From assembly GCF_014203895.1 (NCBI RefSeq), contig NZ_JACHJY010000003.1, forward strand, positions 620,001 through 684,000: DNA of 64,000 nt. The letters are read 5' to 3'. Positions 56,259-64,000 of this stretch are shown here, in pieces; positions within the stretch are counted from its first letter, which is position 1; each line of letters begins with the position of its first letter. The position numbers and the translations under genes were made by a program. The stretch comes from Streptomyces nymphaeiformis. Lineage in GTDB: Bacteria; Actinomycetota; Actinomycetes; Streptomycetales; Streptomycetaceae. The notes beneath the pieces were generated by a model. That model saw only the letters and a list, made by a program, of their open reading frames with translations. It made no database searches and was not told the origin of the DNA.

Positions 56259-56828
56259 ATGAGCATGAGCACCTCGGAGCGGCTGATCGAGGCGACCCGC
56301 GAACTGCTGTGGGAGCGCGGCTACGTCGGCACGAGCCCCAAGGCCGTCCAGCAGGCGGCGGGCGCGGGCCAGGGCAGCATGTACCACCACTTCGCCGGCA
56401 AGCAGGACCTGGCGCTGGCCGCCATCCGGCGCTCGGCGGAGGAGCTGGGTGCGGCGGCCGAGGCGGTCCTCGGCGGCGGGGGTTCGGCGTACGCCCGCAT
56501 CGAGGCGTACCTGCTGCGCGAGCGCGACGTCCTGCGCGGCTGCCCGGTGGGCCGGCTGACCATGGACCCGGAGGTCGTCGCGGACCCGGAGCTGCGCGCA
56601 CCGGTCGAGGAGGTGCTCGGCCGGGTGCGGGGCCGGCTCGCCGAGGTCGTCCGGGAGGGCCTGGACAGCGGCGAACTGAGCGGCGGCCTCGATCCGGAGG
56701 AGATCGCGGCGACGGTCCTCGCCACCGTGCAGGGCGGGTACGTGCTGGCCCGCGCGACGGGTTCCCCCGCGCCCTTCGACACCGCCGTACGCGGACTGCT
56801 CGCCCTGCTCGCCCCCATCCCCCGCTGA
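56259..56828 (+). CDS. TetR-family regulator
   Basis: A 189-residue TetR-type repressor with the helix-turn-helix TSPKAVQQAAGAGQGSMYHH followed by FAGKQDLALAAI. I chose ATG 56259 (MSMSTSERL) because the ATG at 56244 lies inside the palindromic operator. It is followed 17 bp later by a DUF4865-like gene and is divergent from the ABC operon. Confidence 0.85.
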   Translation: MSMSTSERLIEATRELLWERGYVGTSPKAVQQAAGAGQGSMYHHFAGKQDLALAAIRRSAEELGAAAEAVLGGGGSAYARIEAYLLRERDVLRGCPVGRLTMDPEVVADPELRAPVEEVLGRVRGRLAEVVREGLDSGELSGGLDPEEIAATVLATVQGGYVLARATGSPAPFDTAVRGLLALLAPIPR

Positions 56829-56845
56829 AGAGACGGAGCCTTCCC

Positions 56846-57430
56846 GTGCACGCGATGCAGTACGAGATCACCCTGCCCGCCGACTACGACATGGAGATCA
56901 TCCGCAAGCGGGTGGCGACCAGGGGGCATCTGCTCGACGCCTTCCCCGGGCTCGGCCTCAAGGCGTATCTGATCCGGGAGCGCGAGGACGGTTCGCCCGT
57001 GAACCAGTACGCGCCGTTCTACCTCTGGGCCGCCCCCGAGGGCATGAACTCCTTCCTCTGGGGCCCCGGTTTCCAGGGCATCGTGAACGACTTCGGCCGG
57101 CCGGTGGTGCAGCACTGGACGGGCCTGGCGTACGAGGAGGGGCCGGCGGCCGCGTCGGCGCCGGGTGCCGCGACGCGCCGGAGGGTTCCGCTCGGGGAGG
57201 GTGTCCCGCCGGGCGAGGCCGTGGCGGAGGCGGTGGCCCGGCACGCGCGGGAGGCGCGGCGGGACGGGGTGGTGGCCTCCGCCCTCGCGGTGGACCCGCG
57301 GCACTGGGAGCTGCTGGGCTTCACCCTGTGGGCGGGCCCGGAAGCGCCCGCCGGCGAGGGCGAGCGCTTCCGGGTGCTGCACCTGTCGGCTCCGGGCCGC
57401 GCGGCGCTCGGCGCGGGACGGCAGTGGTGA
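56846..57430 (+). CDS. DUF4865-like protein
   Basis: A 194-residue protein. The sequence MQYEITLPADYDMEIIRKRV, LIREREDGSPVNQYAPFYLW and FLWGPGFQGIVNDFGRPVVQ matches a family often paired with TetR genes. It is probably a monooxygenase-like ferredoxin-fold protein. The start is GTG 56846 with GGAG 9 bp upstream. The C-terminal half is less conserved and Ala/Arg-rich. Confidence 0.8.
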   Translation: MHAMQYEITLPADYDMEIIRKRVATRGHLLDAFPGLGLKAYLIREREDGSPVNQYAPFYLWAAPEGMNSFLWGPGFQGIVNDFGRPVVQHWTGLAYEEGPAAASAPGAATRRRVPLGEGVPPGEAVAEAVARHAREARRDGVVASALAVDPRHWELLGFTLWAGPEAPAGEGERFRVLHLSAPGRAALGAGRQW

Positions 57431-57449
57431 GACGGGGCCGCGGTGGGCC

Positions 57450-58238
57450 TCAGGCCACGGCGACGAGGGTGAGGTAGGCGATGCCGAGGACGCCCCGGTA
57501 GCCGTTGAGCCAGCTGGAGCGCTGCCGGTCGACGCGCTCGCGCGTCTCGGCGGCGAGCGGGTGGTCGGGGTGGGCGGCGAGCCAGACCTCGGTGTCGTAC
57601 CGGTAGCCGGACTCGAACTCCTCCCACTCCTCCGCGCTCGCCGTCTCGATCCACGCGGGCCGGAAGCCCGCCTCGACGGCGAGGTCGACGAGCGCGCCGA
57701 GGGAGAAGTGGTCGCCGGCGCTCGCGCCGGGCCACATCCCGGCGAGCTCCGTCTCGGTGGGCGTGCGCTCCCAGAAGCCCTCGCCGAGCACGACCCGCCC
57801 GCCGGGCCGGACGAGCCGCCGCAGCTCGCGCAGGACGGCGGCGGGGTCGTACGGCAGTTCGGGGTCGCAGAGCGCCTGGCTGGACCCGAGGCAGAGGATC
57901 GCGTCGACGGGGCCCCGGTCGGTGCCGAGCGCCGACTCCTCGACGAAGGCCACGCGGTCGGCGAGCCCGCGCTCCTCGGCGAGGGCCCGGCCGCGGGCCA
58001 GGTCCTCGGCGTTGATGTCGATGCCGATGCCCTTCGCGGCGGGGGCCGCCTCCAGGACGCGCAGGAGCAACTCGCCCCAGCCGCAGCCGATGTCGAGGAC
58101 GTCGGCGGGGGCGGAGGCGGCGAGCCGCTCGATCATGCGCGTGGCGCGGGCCTCGGAGAGCGGGCCGTGGAAGGTGAGGCTGCCGAGGCGCGGGGGAAGG
58201 TCGGCTGCGGAAGAGGCGTCGGACGCCGAAGTGATCAT
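57450..58238 (-). CDS. Class I SAM-dependent methyltransferase
   Basis: A 262-residue methyltransferase. Motif I is VLDIGCGWGELL (residues 47-58), followed by GIGIDINAEDLARGR (motif II acid), DAILCLGSSQAL and LRRLVRPGGRVVLGEGFWER (motif IV-VI region). The target is unknown. It is convergent with the DUF4865 gene. Confidence 0.87.
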   Translation of the reverse strand: MITSASDASSAADLPPRLGSLTFHGPLSEARATRMIERLAASAPADVLDIGCGWGELLLRVLEAAPAAKGIGIDINAEDLARGRALAEERGLADRVAFVEESALGTDRGPVDAILCLGSSQALCDPELPYDPAAVLRELRRLVRPGGRVVLGEGFWERTPTETELAGMWPGASAGDHFSLGALVDLAVEAGFRPAWIETASAEEWEEFESGYRYDTEVWLAAHPDHPLAAETRERVDRQRSSWLNGYRGVLGIAYLTLVAVA

Positions 58239-58297
58239 GAGGGTGAACAGTACGGCGTCCCCGCTCCTCCGCCCACCGGTTTACCGGGGCAGGCCCT

Positions 58298-58460
58298 GGG
58301 CCTGCCTGACCCTTCGCGTCGGATCAGGCCGGGTCGTCCGGTGCGTGCGATCGGCGTGCGGTCGGGACACCCTCGTAGCGGAGCTACTTGGGTGTTTCGG
58401 CCGTGCGGCGAGCGTGCGTGCCGGACGGGCCGGACCCGACGGGAAGGGTCAGGCAGGCCC
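58298..58460. repeat. 163-bp MITE-like inverted repeat
   Basis: GGGCCTGCCTGACCCTTC (58298-58315) and its exact complement at 58443-58460 form the ends. Similarity continues inward imperfectly over roughly 60 bp per arm. The centre is a further hairpin, ACACCC/GGGTGT and GTAGC/GCTAC. It lies in the gap before the SRPBCC gene. No gene lies inside. It could be a MITE or a very large regulatory hairpin. Confidence 0.65.
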
Positions 58461-58473
58461 TAGCCTGGGTGGC

Positions 58474-58947
58474 GTGTACACCACGCGCGTGTCCCGTCAC
58501 ATCGACGCCCCCGCCGCGGTCGTCTACCGGTCGCTCCTCGACCCGGAGGCCGTCGCGCGGTGGCGGGTGCCGTACGGCATGGCCTGCGAGGTGCACGCCT
58601 TCGAGGCGCGCGAAGGGGGCGCGTTCCGGGTGTCGCTGCGGTACGAGTCCCCCGGAGGGGCCGGGAAGTCGGGGGCTCGTACGGACACGTACCACGGCAC
58701 CTTCCTGGAGCTGGTGCCGTACGAACGGGTCGTCGAGAGCATCGAGTTCGAGGCGCCCGACCCCTCGCTGCACGGCACCATGATCCTCACGACGACGCTG
58801 ACGGCGATCGGCGGAGGGACCGAGGTCCAGGTCGTCCACGAGGGGGTGCCGGACGCCGTTCCGCCCGCCGAGAACGAGGCCGGCACCCGTATGGCCCTGG
58901 ACCGGCTGGCCGCCCTGGCGGAGGGGCGCCCCGATCCCCGGGGCTGA
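58474..58947 (+). CDS. SRPBCC/AHSA1-like protein
   Basis: A 157-residue protein. VSRHIDAPAAVVYRSLLDPE, RWRVPYGMACEVHAFEAREG and TMILTTTLTAIGGGTEVQVV are the AHSA1-type blocks. It should bind a small hydrophobic ligand or act as a toxin-antitoxin-like regulator partner. It starts at a GTG 13 bp after the inverted repeat ends, so its promoter overlaps that element and its transcript may be leaderless. Confidence 0.78.
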   Translation: MYTTRVSRHIDAPAAVVYRSLLDPEAVARWRVPYGMACEVHAFEAREGGAFRVSLRYESPGGAGKSGARTDTYHGTFLELVPYERVVESIEFEAPDPSLHGTMILTTTLTAIGGGTEVQVVHEGVPDAVPPAENEAGTRMALDRLAALAEGRPDPRG

Positions 58948-58952
58948 CCCCG

Positions 58953-60179
58953 TCAGGCCGGTTCGCGGCCCAGCGCGGCGAGCGGGTCGTCGAGGACCGG
59001 CTGCCAGGCGAGCTCGGCCGCGCCGACGAGGCTGTTGTGGTCCAGGGTGCAGGGGAGGATCGGCACACCGCCGCTGCGGCCCCAGAGGCTGCGGTCGGCG
59101 ACGACCGCCCGGAGCCTCTCGGGGTCGGCGTCGAGGAGCTCGCGGTGCAGCCCGCCGAGGATGATCCGGTCGGGGTTGAGGATGTTCACCAGGCCGGCGA
59201 GGCCCAGGCCGAGCCGGTCGATCAGCTCCCCCACCGCGACCCGGACGCCCGGGTCGTCGGGGCTCGTGCGCAGCAGGTCGCGGGACTGCTGGAGCAGGGA
59301 GACCTCGGGGCCGGGCACCCGGCCGGCGGCGGTGAGGAAGGCGAGCGGGTCGGTCTCGACGTCGAGGCAGCCGCGGCTGCCGCAGTGGCAGGGACGGCCC
59401 TCGGGGTTGACCGTCAGATGGCCGACCTCCAGGGCGAGGCCCGAACTCCCCGTGTGCAGGCGCCCGTCGAGGACGAGCGCGCCGCCGACGCCCCGGTGGC
59501 CGGTGGCGACGCAGAGCAGGTCCCGGGCGCCGCGGCCCGCGCCGTGGCGGTGCTCGGCGAGCGCGGCGAGGTTGACGTCGTTGCCGGTGAAGGCGGGGCC
59601 TTCGATCCCGGCGGCCCGCACCCGCTCGGCGAAGATCTCCCGGACGGGAGCTCCGGCGGGCCAGGCGAGGTGGAGCGGATTGAGCGCCGTGCCCTCGGGT
59701 TCGGCGACGGCGGAGGGCGCGGCGAGTCCGGCGCCGACGCAGCGGCGGCCGCTCTCCCGGAGCAGCGCGGCCCCCGCGTCGACGACGGCGCCGAGGACCT
59801 GTGCGGGGTCGGCGGAGACGGTGACGCAACCGGGGGCGGTGGCCACGATGGTGCCGCCGAGGCCGACGAGGGCGGCGCGGAAGCCGTCGGCGTGGACCTG
59901 GGCGGCGAGGGCGACGGGGCCCTTCTCGTCGACGGCGAGGCGGTGCGAGGGCCGTCCCTGGGACCCGGCGGCGGCACCGGGGTTGGAGTCGACACGGATG
60001 AGGCCGAGGGCCTCCAGCTCGGCGGCGACGGCGCCGGCGGTGGCGCGGGTGACGCCGAGTTCGGCGGTGAGGACGGCCCGGGTCGGCGCCCTGCCGGTGT
60101 GCACCAGTTCCAGCGCGGGGCCGAGCGCGTTACGCCCCCTGTCCAGCCGTGTCCGGGTCGTCGTCGCCTTGCCGTTCAT
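58953..60179 (-). CDS. ROK-family transcriptional regulator
   Basis: A 408-residue ROK protein with an N-terminal winged helix (LTAELGVTRATAGAVAAELE) and a sugar-kinase-like domain. CHCGSRGCLDVE is the zinc-binding CxCGxxGCxE motif. NDVNLAALAEH and ATGHRGVGGALVLDG are the ROK signature blocks. It is divergent from the MFS transporter and probably represses it in response to a sugar. Confidence 0.9.
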   Translation of the reverse strand: MNGKATTTRTRLDRGRNALGPALELVHTGRAPTRAVLTAELGVTRATAGAVAAELEALGLIRVDSNPGAAAGSQGRPSHRLAVDEKGPVALAAQVHADGFRAALVGLGGTIVATAPGCVTVSADPAQVLGAVVDAGAALLRESGRRCVGAGLAAPSAVAEPEGTALNPLHLAWPAGAPVREIFAERVRAAGIEGPAFTGNDVNLAALAEHRHGAGRGARDLLCVATGHRGVGGALVLDGRLHTGSSGLALEVGHLTVNPEGRPCHCGSRGCLDVETDPLAFLTAAGRVPGPEVSLLQQSRDLLRTSPDDPGVRVAVGELIDRLGLGLAGLVNILNPDRIILGGLHRELLDADPERLRAVVADRSLWGRSGGVPILPCTLDHNSLVGAAELAWQPVLDDPLAALGREPA

Positions 60180-60261
60180 GGGGGTGAGTCTCCCATGATC
60201 GGGCCGGGCCGCCGTCCCCGCCCGGTTGATTCCGTCGCCTCTCCGCCTCTATCCTGAGTTT

Positions 60262-61494
60262 GTGCCGCTACTAAACAAAGTACGGACGGCCGTATCGGGG
60301 GGCTCCGGCGGAGACACCGCCGCCCGCTCCCTGTCCCGCCTCCGCTCCGCCCTGACCCTCTTCTTCGCCCTCGACGGCTTCCTGTTCGCCGGCTGGGTGG
60401 TCCGGATCCCCGCCGTCAAGCAGCAGACCGGCGCCTCGGCCGGCGACCTCGGCCTCGCCCTCCTGGGCGTCTCGGCGGGCGCCGTGATCACGATGACGCT
60501 GACCGGCCGGCTCTGTCGGCGGTACGGCTCCCACGCCGTCACCGTCGCCACCGCCGTCCTGCTCTCCCTCTCGGTCGCCCTCCCCGCGCTCACCCGGTCC
60601 CCGCTCGCGCTCGGCCTCGTGCTGCTCGTCTTCGGCGCCGCGTACGGCGGGATCAACGTGGCCATGAACAGCGCCGCCGTGGACCTCGTGGCCGCGCTCC
60701 GGCGGCCCGTGATGCCGAGCTTCCACGCCGCGTTCAGCCTCGGCGGCATGCTCGGCGCGGGCCTCGGCGGGCTGCTCGCCGGGAGCCTGTCCCCCACCGC
60801 CCACCTCCTCGGCCTCACGGTCGTCGGCCTGGCCCTGACGGCCGTCGCCGGTCCCGTACTGCTCCGTCATCCCTCCCCCGTGATCCCCGAGTCCCTCCCG
60901 GCGCCGTCCACCCACGGGGCCTCCGGCGCGAGGGCCGCCGGGTCGCGCCGTACGGTGCTCGTCTTCGGGGTGATCGCGCTCTGCACCGCGTACGGCGAAG
61001 GGGCGCTGGCCGACTGGGGCGCCCTCCACCTCGCGCAGGACCTGCACGCGCACCCGGGAGTGGCCGCCGCCGGGTACTCCGTCTTCGCGCTGGCCATGAC
61101 CGCCGGCCGGCTCTCCGGCACCGCCCTGCTCGAACGCCTCGGCCAGACCCGCACCCTGGTCGCGGGCGGCGCGACCGCCGCCGCCGGCATGCTGCTCGGC
61201 GCGCTCGCGCCGAGCGTCTGGGCCACGCTCCTCGGCTTCGCGGTCACCGGCCTCGGCCTCGCCAACATCTTCCCCGTCGCCGTGGCCCGCGCGGGCGCGG
61301 TCGCCGGACCCGGCGGGGTGGCGACGGCGTCCACCCTCGGCTACGGGGGCATGCTGCTCGGCCCGCCCTCGATCGGATTCCTCGCCGACTGGTTCTCCCT
61401 GCCGGTGGCCCTGACGACGGTCGCGGTCCTCGCGGCCGGCGCGGCGGCCATGGGCTACGGGGCACGCAACGCGGGAGCCTCCCGGGACGGTTGA
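60262..61494 (+). CDS. MFS transporter
   Basis: A 410-residue transporter of about 12 helices. LFFALDGFLFAGWVVRIPAV, FGAAYGGINVAMNSAAVDLV and SFHAAFSLGGMLGAGLGGLL are typical of the FucP-like/efflux MFS group regulated by ROK proteins. The start is a GTG at 60262. TTTGT and ACAAA half-sites straddle this start, so the ROK operator may overlap the translation start. Confidence 0.87.
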   Translation: MPLLNKVRTAVSGGSGGDTAARSLSRLRSALTLFFALDGFLFAGWVVRIPAVKQQTGASAGDLGLALLGVSAGAVITMTLTGRLCRRYGSHAVTVATAVLLSLSVALPALTRSPLALGLVLLVFGAAYGGINVAMNSAAVDLVAALRRPVMPSFHAAFSLGGMLGAGLGGLLAGSLSPTAHLLGLTVVGLALTAVAGPVLLRHPSPVIPESLPAPSTHGASGARAAGSRRTVLVFGVIALCTAYGEGALADWGALHLAQDLHAHPGVAAAGYSVFALAMTAGRLSGTALLERLGQTRTLVAGGATAAAGMLLGALAPSVWATLLGFAVTGLGLANIFPVAVARAGAVAGPGGVATASTLGYGGMLLGPPSIGFLADWFSLPVALTTVAVLAAGAAAMGYGARNAGASRDG

Positions 61495-61533
61495 GAGGGC
61501 GCACGGGACGCCAGGGGTGCCAGAATCCGCGAC

Positions 61534-62298
61534 ATGGACACCCTGACGATCACGGAGCACATCCAGGCGCTCGAAGCGGCCGGTCGCGGCCTCGCGGACG
61601 CGGCCGCCGAGGCCGGGCCCGACGCGGAGGTGCCGACCTGCCCCGGGTGGCGGGTCAGGGACCTCCTTCGGCACACGGCGATGGTGCACCGCTGGGCCAC
61701 GACGCTCGTGGCCGAGGGGCGCACCGCGTTCCACCCCGGCGAGGGCGAGACGAAGCTCGACGGCGAGGAGTTGCTGGCGTACTTCCGCGAGGGGCACGCG
61801 CGGCTCGTCGCCGCCCTGCGCGCGGCACCGGAGGACCTGGAGTGCTGGACCTTCCTCCCGGCACCGTCACCGCTCGCCTTCTGGGCCCGCCGCCAGGCGC
61901 ACGAGACGACCGTCCACCGCGCGGACGCCGAGTCGGCGCTCGCGAGCGGCCCGGGGCCGGTGGATCCGGCGGTCGGCGCCGACGGCATCGACGAACTGTT
62001 CTGCGCCTTCCACGCCCGCGACCGCAGCCGGGTGCGCACGACCGGACCCCGGACCCTGCGGGTGCGGACGACGGACACCGACAACGTGTGGACCGTCCAT
62101 CTGTCGCCGACGGATCCGCCCCGGACGGAGCGGGCCTTCCACGTCACGGGCGGTCCGGCCGACACCGAACTGAGCGGCCCCGCCGACCGTCTCTACCTCG
62201 CCCTGTGGAACCGGCTGCCCATCGATGCCGTGACCCTGACCGGCGACGAGGAACTCGCCCGGCTGTGGCGGGAGACCTCGGCGATCACCTGGGGCTGA
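61534..62298 (+). CDS. Maleylpyruvate isomerase-family mycothiol-dependent enzyme
   Basis: A 254-residue DinB-fold protein. VPTCPGWRVRDLLRHTAMVH and RRQAHETTVHRADAESAL supply the metal-binding His and Glu residues. A C-terminal MDMPI_C domain follows. Members use mycothiol for isomerase or transferase reactions. ATG 61534 is preceded by weak ribosome-binding sequence. Confidence 0.85.
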   Translation: MDTLTITEHIQALEAAGRGLADAAAEAGPDAEVPTCPGWRVRDLLRHTAMVHRWATTLVAEGRTAFHPGEGETKLDGEELLAYFREGHARLVAALRAAPEDLECWTFLPAPSPLAFWARRQAHETTVHRADAESALASGPGPVDPAVGADGIDELFCAFHARDRSRVRTTGPRTLRVRTTDTDNVWTVHLSPTDPPRTERAFHVTGGPADTELSGPADRLYLALWNRLPIDAVTLTGDEELARLWRETSAITWG

Positions 62299-62307
62299 AC
62301 GCCGGGA

Positions 62308-62724
62308 TCAGGACGGGAACGGGAGGGCGAGCGGGGCGAGGTCCGGCTCGACCCACCGGGCGCGGGCCTCGGCGGAGGACAGCGTGGCGGGGCGGTAGAA
62401 CCGGTCGAGCAGGCCCTTGTCGAGCAGGCCGGCGTGGCGCGTCGCGAAGGCCTCGAAGTCCGGCAGCCCGCACTCCTCCTCGCACCCGGCCACCAGCTCC
62501 ACCCACGCCCTGGTCATCGTGACGTGGAACTTCCCCGGTGCTCCCGCGGCGCGGGCGGTGCGCTCGATGCCCTCGCCGACGAGGGCGACGGCGCCGGGCA
62601 TCCCGACCCGCCGTACCGCCAGCCAGGTCAGATGGACGTGCTCGCGGTGCCCGAAGCCGCCGGTGGCCGCCATGGCCTCGGCCATCAGTTCCCGGAAGAC
62701 GTTGTCGGTGGAAGGGGAAGTCAT
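62308..62724 (-). CDS. Conserved hypothetical protein
   Basis: A 138-residue helical protein. FGHREHVHLTWLAVRRVGMP and KFHVTMTRAWVELVAGCEEE hold His residues that may bind a metal. The pattern resembles small proteins of unknown function found across actinobacteria. No certain assignment. Confidence 0.7.
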   Translation of the reverse strand: MTSPSTDNVFRELMAEAMAATGGFGHREHVHLTWLAVRRVGMPGAVALVGEGIERTARAAGAPGKFHVTMTRAWVELVAGCEEECGLPDFEAFATRHAGLLDKGLLDRFYRPATLSSAEARARWVEPDLAPLALPFPS

Positions 62725-62791
62725 GGGATCGGAATATACGATTCGGCGGCAATGCCCGGCAAACGCCGCCCGGACGGCGCCGCTTGCCCCC

Positions 62792-63484
62792 TCAGCCCAG
62801 CCAACCAGGCCTGACCAGGCCCGACTCGTACGCGAGGACGACGAGTTGGGCGCGGTCCCGGGCGCCCAGCTTCACCATCGCGCGGCTCACATGGGTCTTG
62901 GCGGTGAGCGGGCTCACGACCAGACGGCGGGCGATCTCCTCGTTCGACAGGCCGATCCCCACCAGGGCCATCACCTCCCGCTCCCGCTCGGTCAGGGCGC
63001 CGAGCGCGGCCGTCGCCGCCGGGGCCTTGGACCGGGCCGCGAACTCCTCGATGAGCCGGCGGGTGACGCCCGGGGAGAGCAGCGCGTCCCCGTGGACGAC
63101 GGCCCGCACGGCCCGCAGGAGCTCCTCCGGCTCGGTGTCCTTCACGAGGAAGCCGGAGGCGCCCGCTCGGATCGCCTCGAAGACGTACTCGTCGAGCTCG
63201 AAGGTGGTCAGCATGACGACCCGGACCCCGCCGAGGTCCGGGTCCTCGGTGATGCGCCGGGTCGCCTCCAGGCCGTCGAGCCGGGGCATCCGGATGTCCA
63301 TGAGCACGACGTCCGGGCGCAGGGCGCGCACCCGGTCCACGGCCTCGTCGCCGTCGGCGGCCTCGCCGGCCACCTCGACGTCGGGCTGGGCGTCGAGCAG
63401 CGCGCGGAACCCCGCCCGTACCAGCGACTGGTCGTCGGCGAGCAGGACACGGATCACGGACGGCTCTCCTGAGGTCTCGCTCAC
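62792..63484 (-). CDS. NarL/LuxR-type response regulator
   Basis: A 230-residue response regulator. The receiver has LLADDQ (acid pocket), Asp63 in VLMDIRMPRLDG (phosphorylation site) and VKDTEP (Lys). The C-terminus has a LuxR helix-turn-helix, LTEREREVMALVGIGLSNEE followed by IARRLVVSPLTAKTHVSRAM. The GTG start overlaps the histidine kinase stop by 4 bp, so the pair is coupled. Confidence 0.93.
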   Translation of the reverse strand: MSETSGEPSVIRVLLADDQSLVRAGFRALLDAQPDVEVAGEAADGDEAVDRVRALRPDVVLMDIRMPRLDGLEATRRITEDPDLGGVRVVMLTTFELDEYVFEAIRAGASGFLVKDTEPEELLRAVRAVVHGDALLSPGVTRRLIEEFAARSKAPAATAALGALTEREREVMALVGIGLSNEEIARRLVVSPLTAKTHVSRAMVKLGARDRAQLVVLAYESGLVRPGWLG

Positions 63485-64000
63485 GGCGTCTGCCGCGGGC
63501 GTACGGGGAGGACGGCGTGGACGCGGAAGCCGCCGTCCGGGCGGGTGCCCGCCTCGATGGTGCCACCGAGGGCGGCGGCCCGCTCCCGCATTCCGGCGAG
63601 TCCGTTGCCGCTGCCGCCGGCCTCCGTGCCGGTGGCGGGGCCGTCGTCGTCGACGGTCAGCTCCAGGCTCCCGGGGCCGTGCGCGATCCGCACCCGTGCG
63701 GTACGCGAACCGGAGTGGCGCACCACGTTGGTGAGCGCCTCCTGCACGATCCGGAAGGCGGCGAGGTCGGCGCCGGGCGGCAGGGCCGGCGGGGCGCCGC
63801 CGGTCGAGACGGTGACCGTGAGGCCCGCGGCGGCGGCCTGCTCGACGAGTTCGGGGAGCCGGTCGAGGCCGGGGGCCGGGGCGCGGGGGACGTCGCCGGG
63901 GGTACGGAGGGTGTCGAGGACCTGCCGGACCTCGCCGAGCGCCTCCTTGCTGGCCGCCTTGATGGTGGTCAGCGCGGTCCTGGCCTGTTCGGGGTCGGAG
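63481..64000 (-). CDS. Sensor histidine kinase (HisKA_3), 5' part outside window
   Basis: The C-terminal part of a NarX-type kinase. QEALTNVVRHSGSRTARVRI is the N box, LTVDDDGPAT the D/F box and GNGLAGMRERAAALGG the G box. The dimerisation region is also partly visible (ALTTIKAASKEALGEVRQVL). The phospho-accepting His and sensor lie beyond base 64000. It pairs with the response regulator. Confidence 0.9.
   Translation of the reverse strand, partial: SDPEQARTALTTIKAASKEALGEVRQVLDTLRTPGDVPRAPAPGLDRLPELVEQAAAAGLTVTVSTGGAPPALPPGADLAAFRIVQEALTNVVRHSGSRTARVRIAHGPGSLELTVDDDGPATGTEAGGSGNGLAGMRERAAALGGTIEAGTRPDGGFRVHAVLPVRPRQTP

Overview
The window is chromosomal DNA of a high-GC actinomycete, almost certainly a Streptomyces. 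The evidence is the very high GC at third codon positions, frequent GTG starts and 4-bp start/stop overlaps, a mycothiol-dependent-type enzyme, and many families typical of Streptomyces (PucR and IclR regulators, SHOCT and Rv1733c-like proteins, a HpnB-type glycosyltransferase). No rRNA, tRNA or CRISPR array was found.

Region 1 (1-13.6 kb) is a decayed, plastic zone. It starts with three intact-looking genes: an SDR fragment cut by the window edge, an aldo/keto reductase and a JmjC/cupin oxygenase. Then come an IS630 remnant and two same-strand IS5-type transposase pseudogenes. Between the two copies lie a TetR/membrane-protein pair with a perfect operator, a CadD-like transporter, and a thioredoxin-fold protein lacking one active-site Cys. 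Beyond them an intact PucR regulator sits beside three chimeric relics: pirin fused to transposase, an ABC binding protein fused to a sulfatase, and a hydantoinase fused to an F420 oxidoreductase. The last one suggests that a reductive pyrimidine-degradation locus has collapsed.

Region 2 (13.6-23 kb) is ordinary core-like DNA: an MHS-type MFS transporter, a GAF/PucR regulator, 3-hydroxybutyrate dehydrogenase, Nudix hydrolase, apolipoprotein N-acyltransferase, a PH-like membrane protein, a glutamate racemase homologue and a HpnB-type glycosyltransferase.

Region 3 (22.8-35 kb) is a histidine-utilisation (hut) locus: amino acid permease, IclR, HutC-type GntR, hutU, hutG, hutD, a large PLP decarboxylase, hutH and a second IclR. 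Related 16-bp palindromes lie twice between hutH and its IclR gene and once upstream of hutU, pointing to one shared regulon. A different inverted repeat precedes the other IclR gene.

Region 4 (35-43.3 kb) holds a Pro/Gly/Tyr-rich small protein, a MOSC protein, an Rv1733c-like membrane protein, a beta-helix/AAA+ fusion ATPase, a large membrane alpha/beta-hydrolase and a DeoR regulator.

Region 5 (43.3-49.3 kb) is the most unusual part. A two-gene module, a lectin-like beta-propeller followed by an aerolysin-like Ser/Thr-rich protein, is duplicated in tandem. It is divergent from a lower-GC trypsin-fold protease gene. None of the five proteins has an evident signal peptide. This is the best candidate for an undescribed system.

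Region 6 (49.5-64 kb) is ordinary: SRPBCC proteins, a Cds1-like cysteine desulfhydrase, an RsbW-like ATP-binding protein, an SHOCT/ABC exporter operon divergent from TetR-DUF4865, a methyltransferase, a MITE-like 163-bp inverted repeat, a ROK regulator divergent from an MFS transporter, a maleylpyruvate-isomerase-family protein, and a NarL-type two-component pair cut by the window end.
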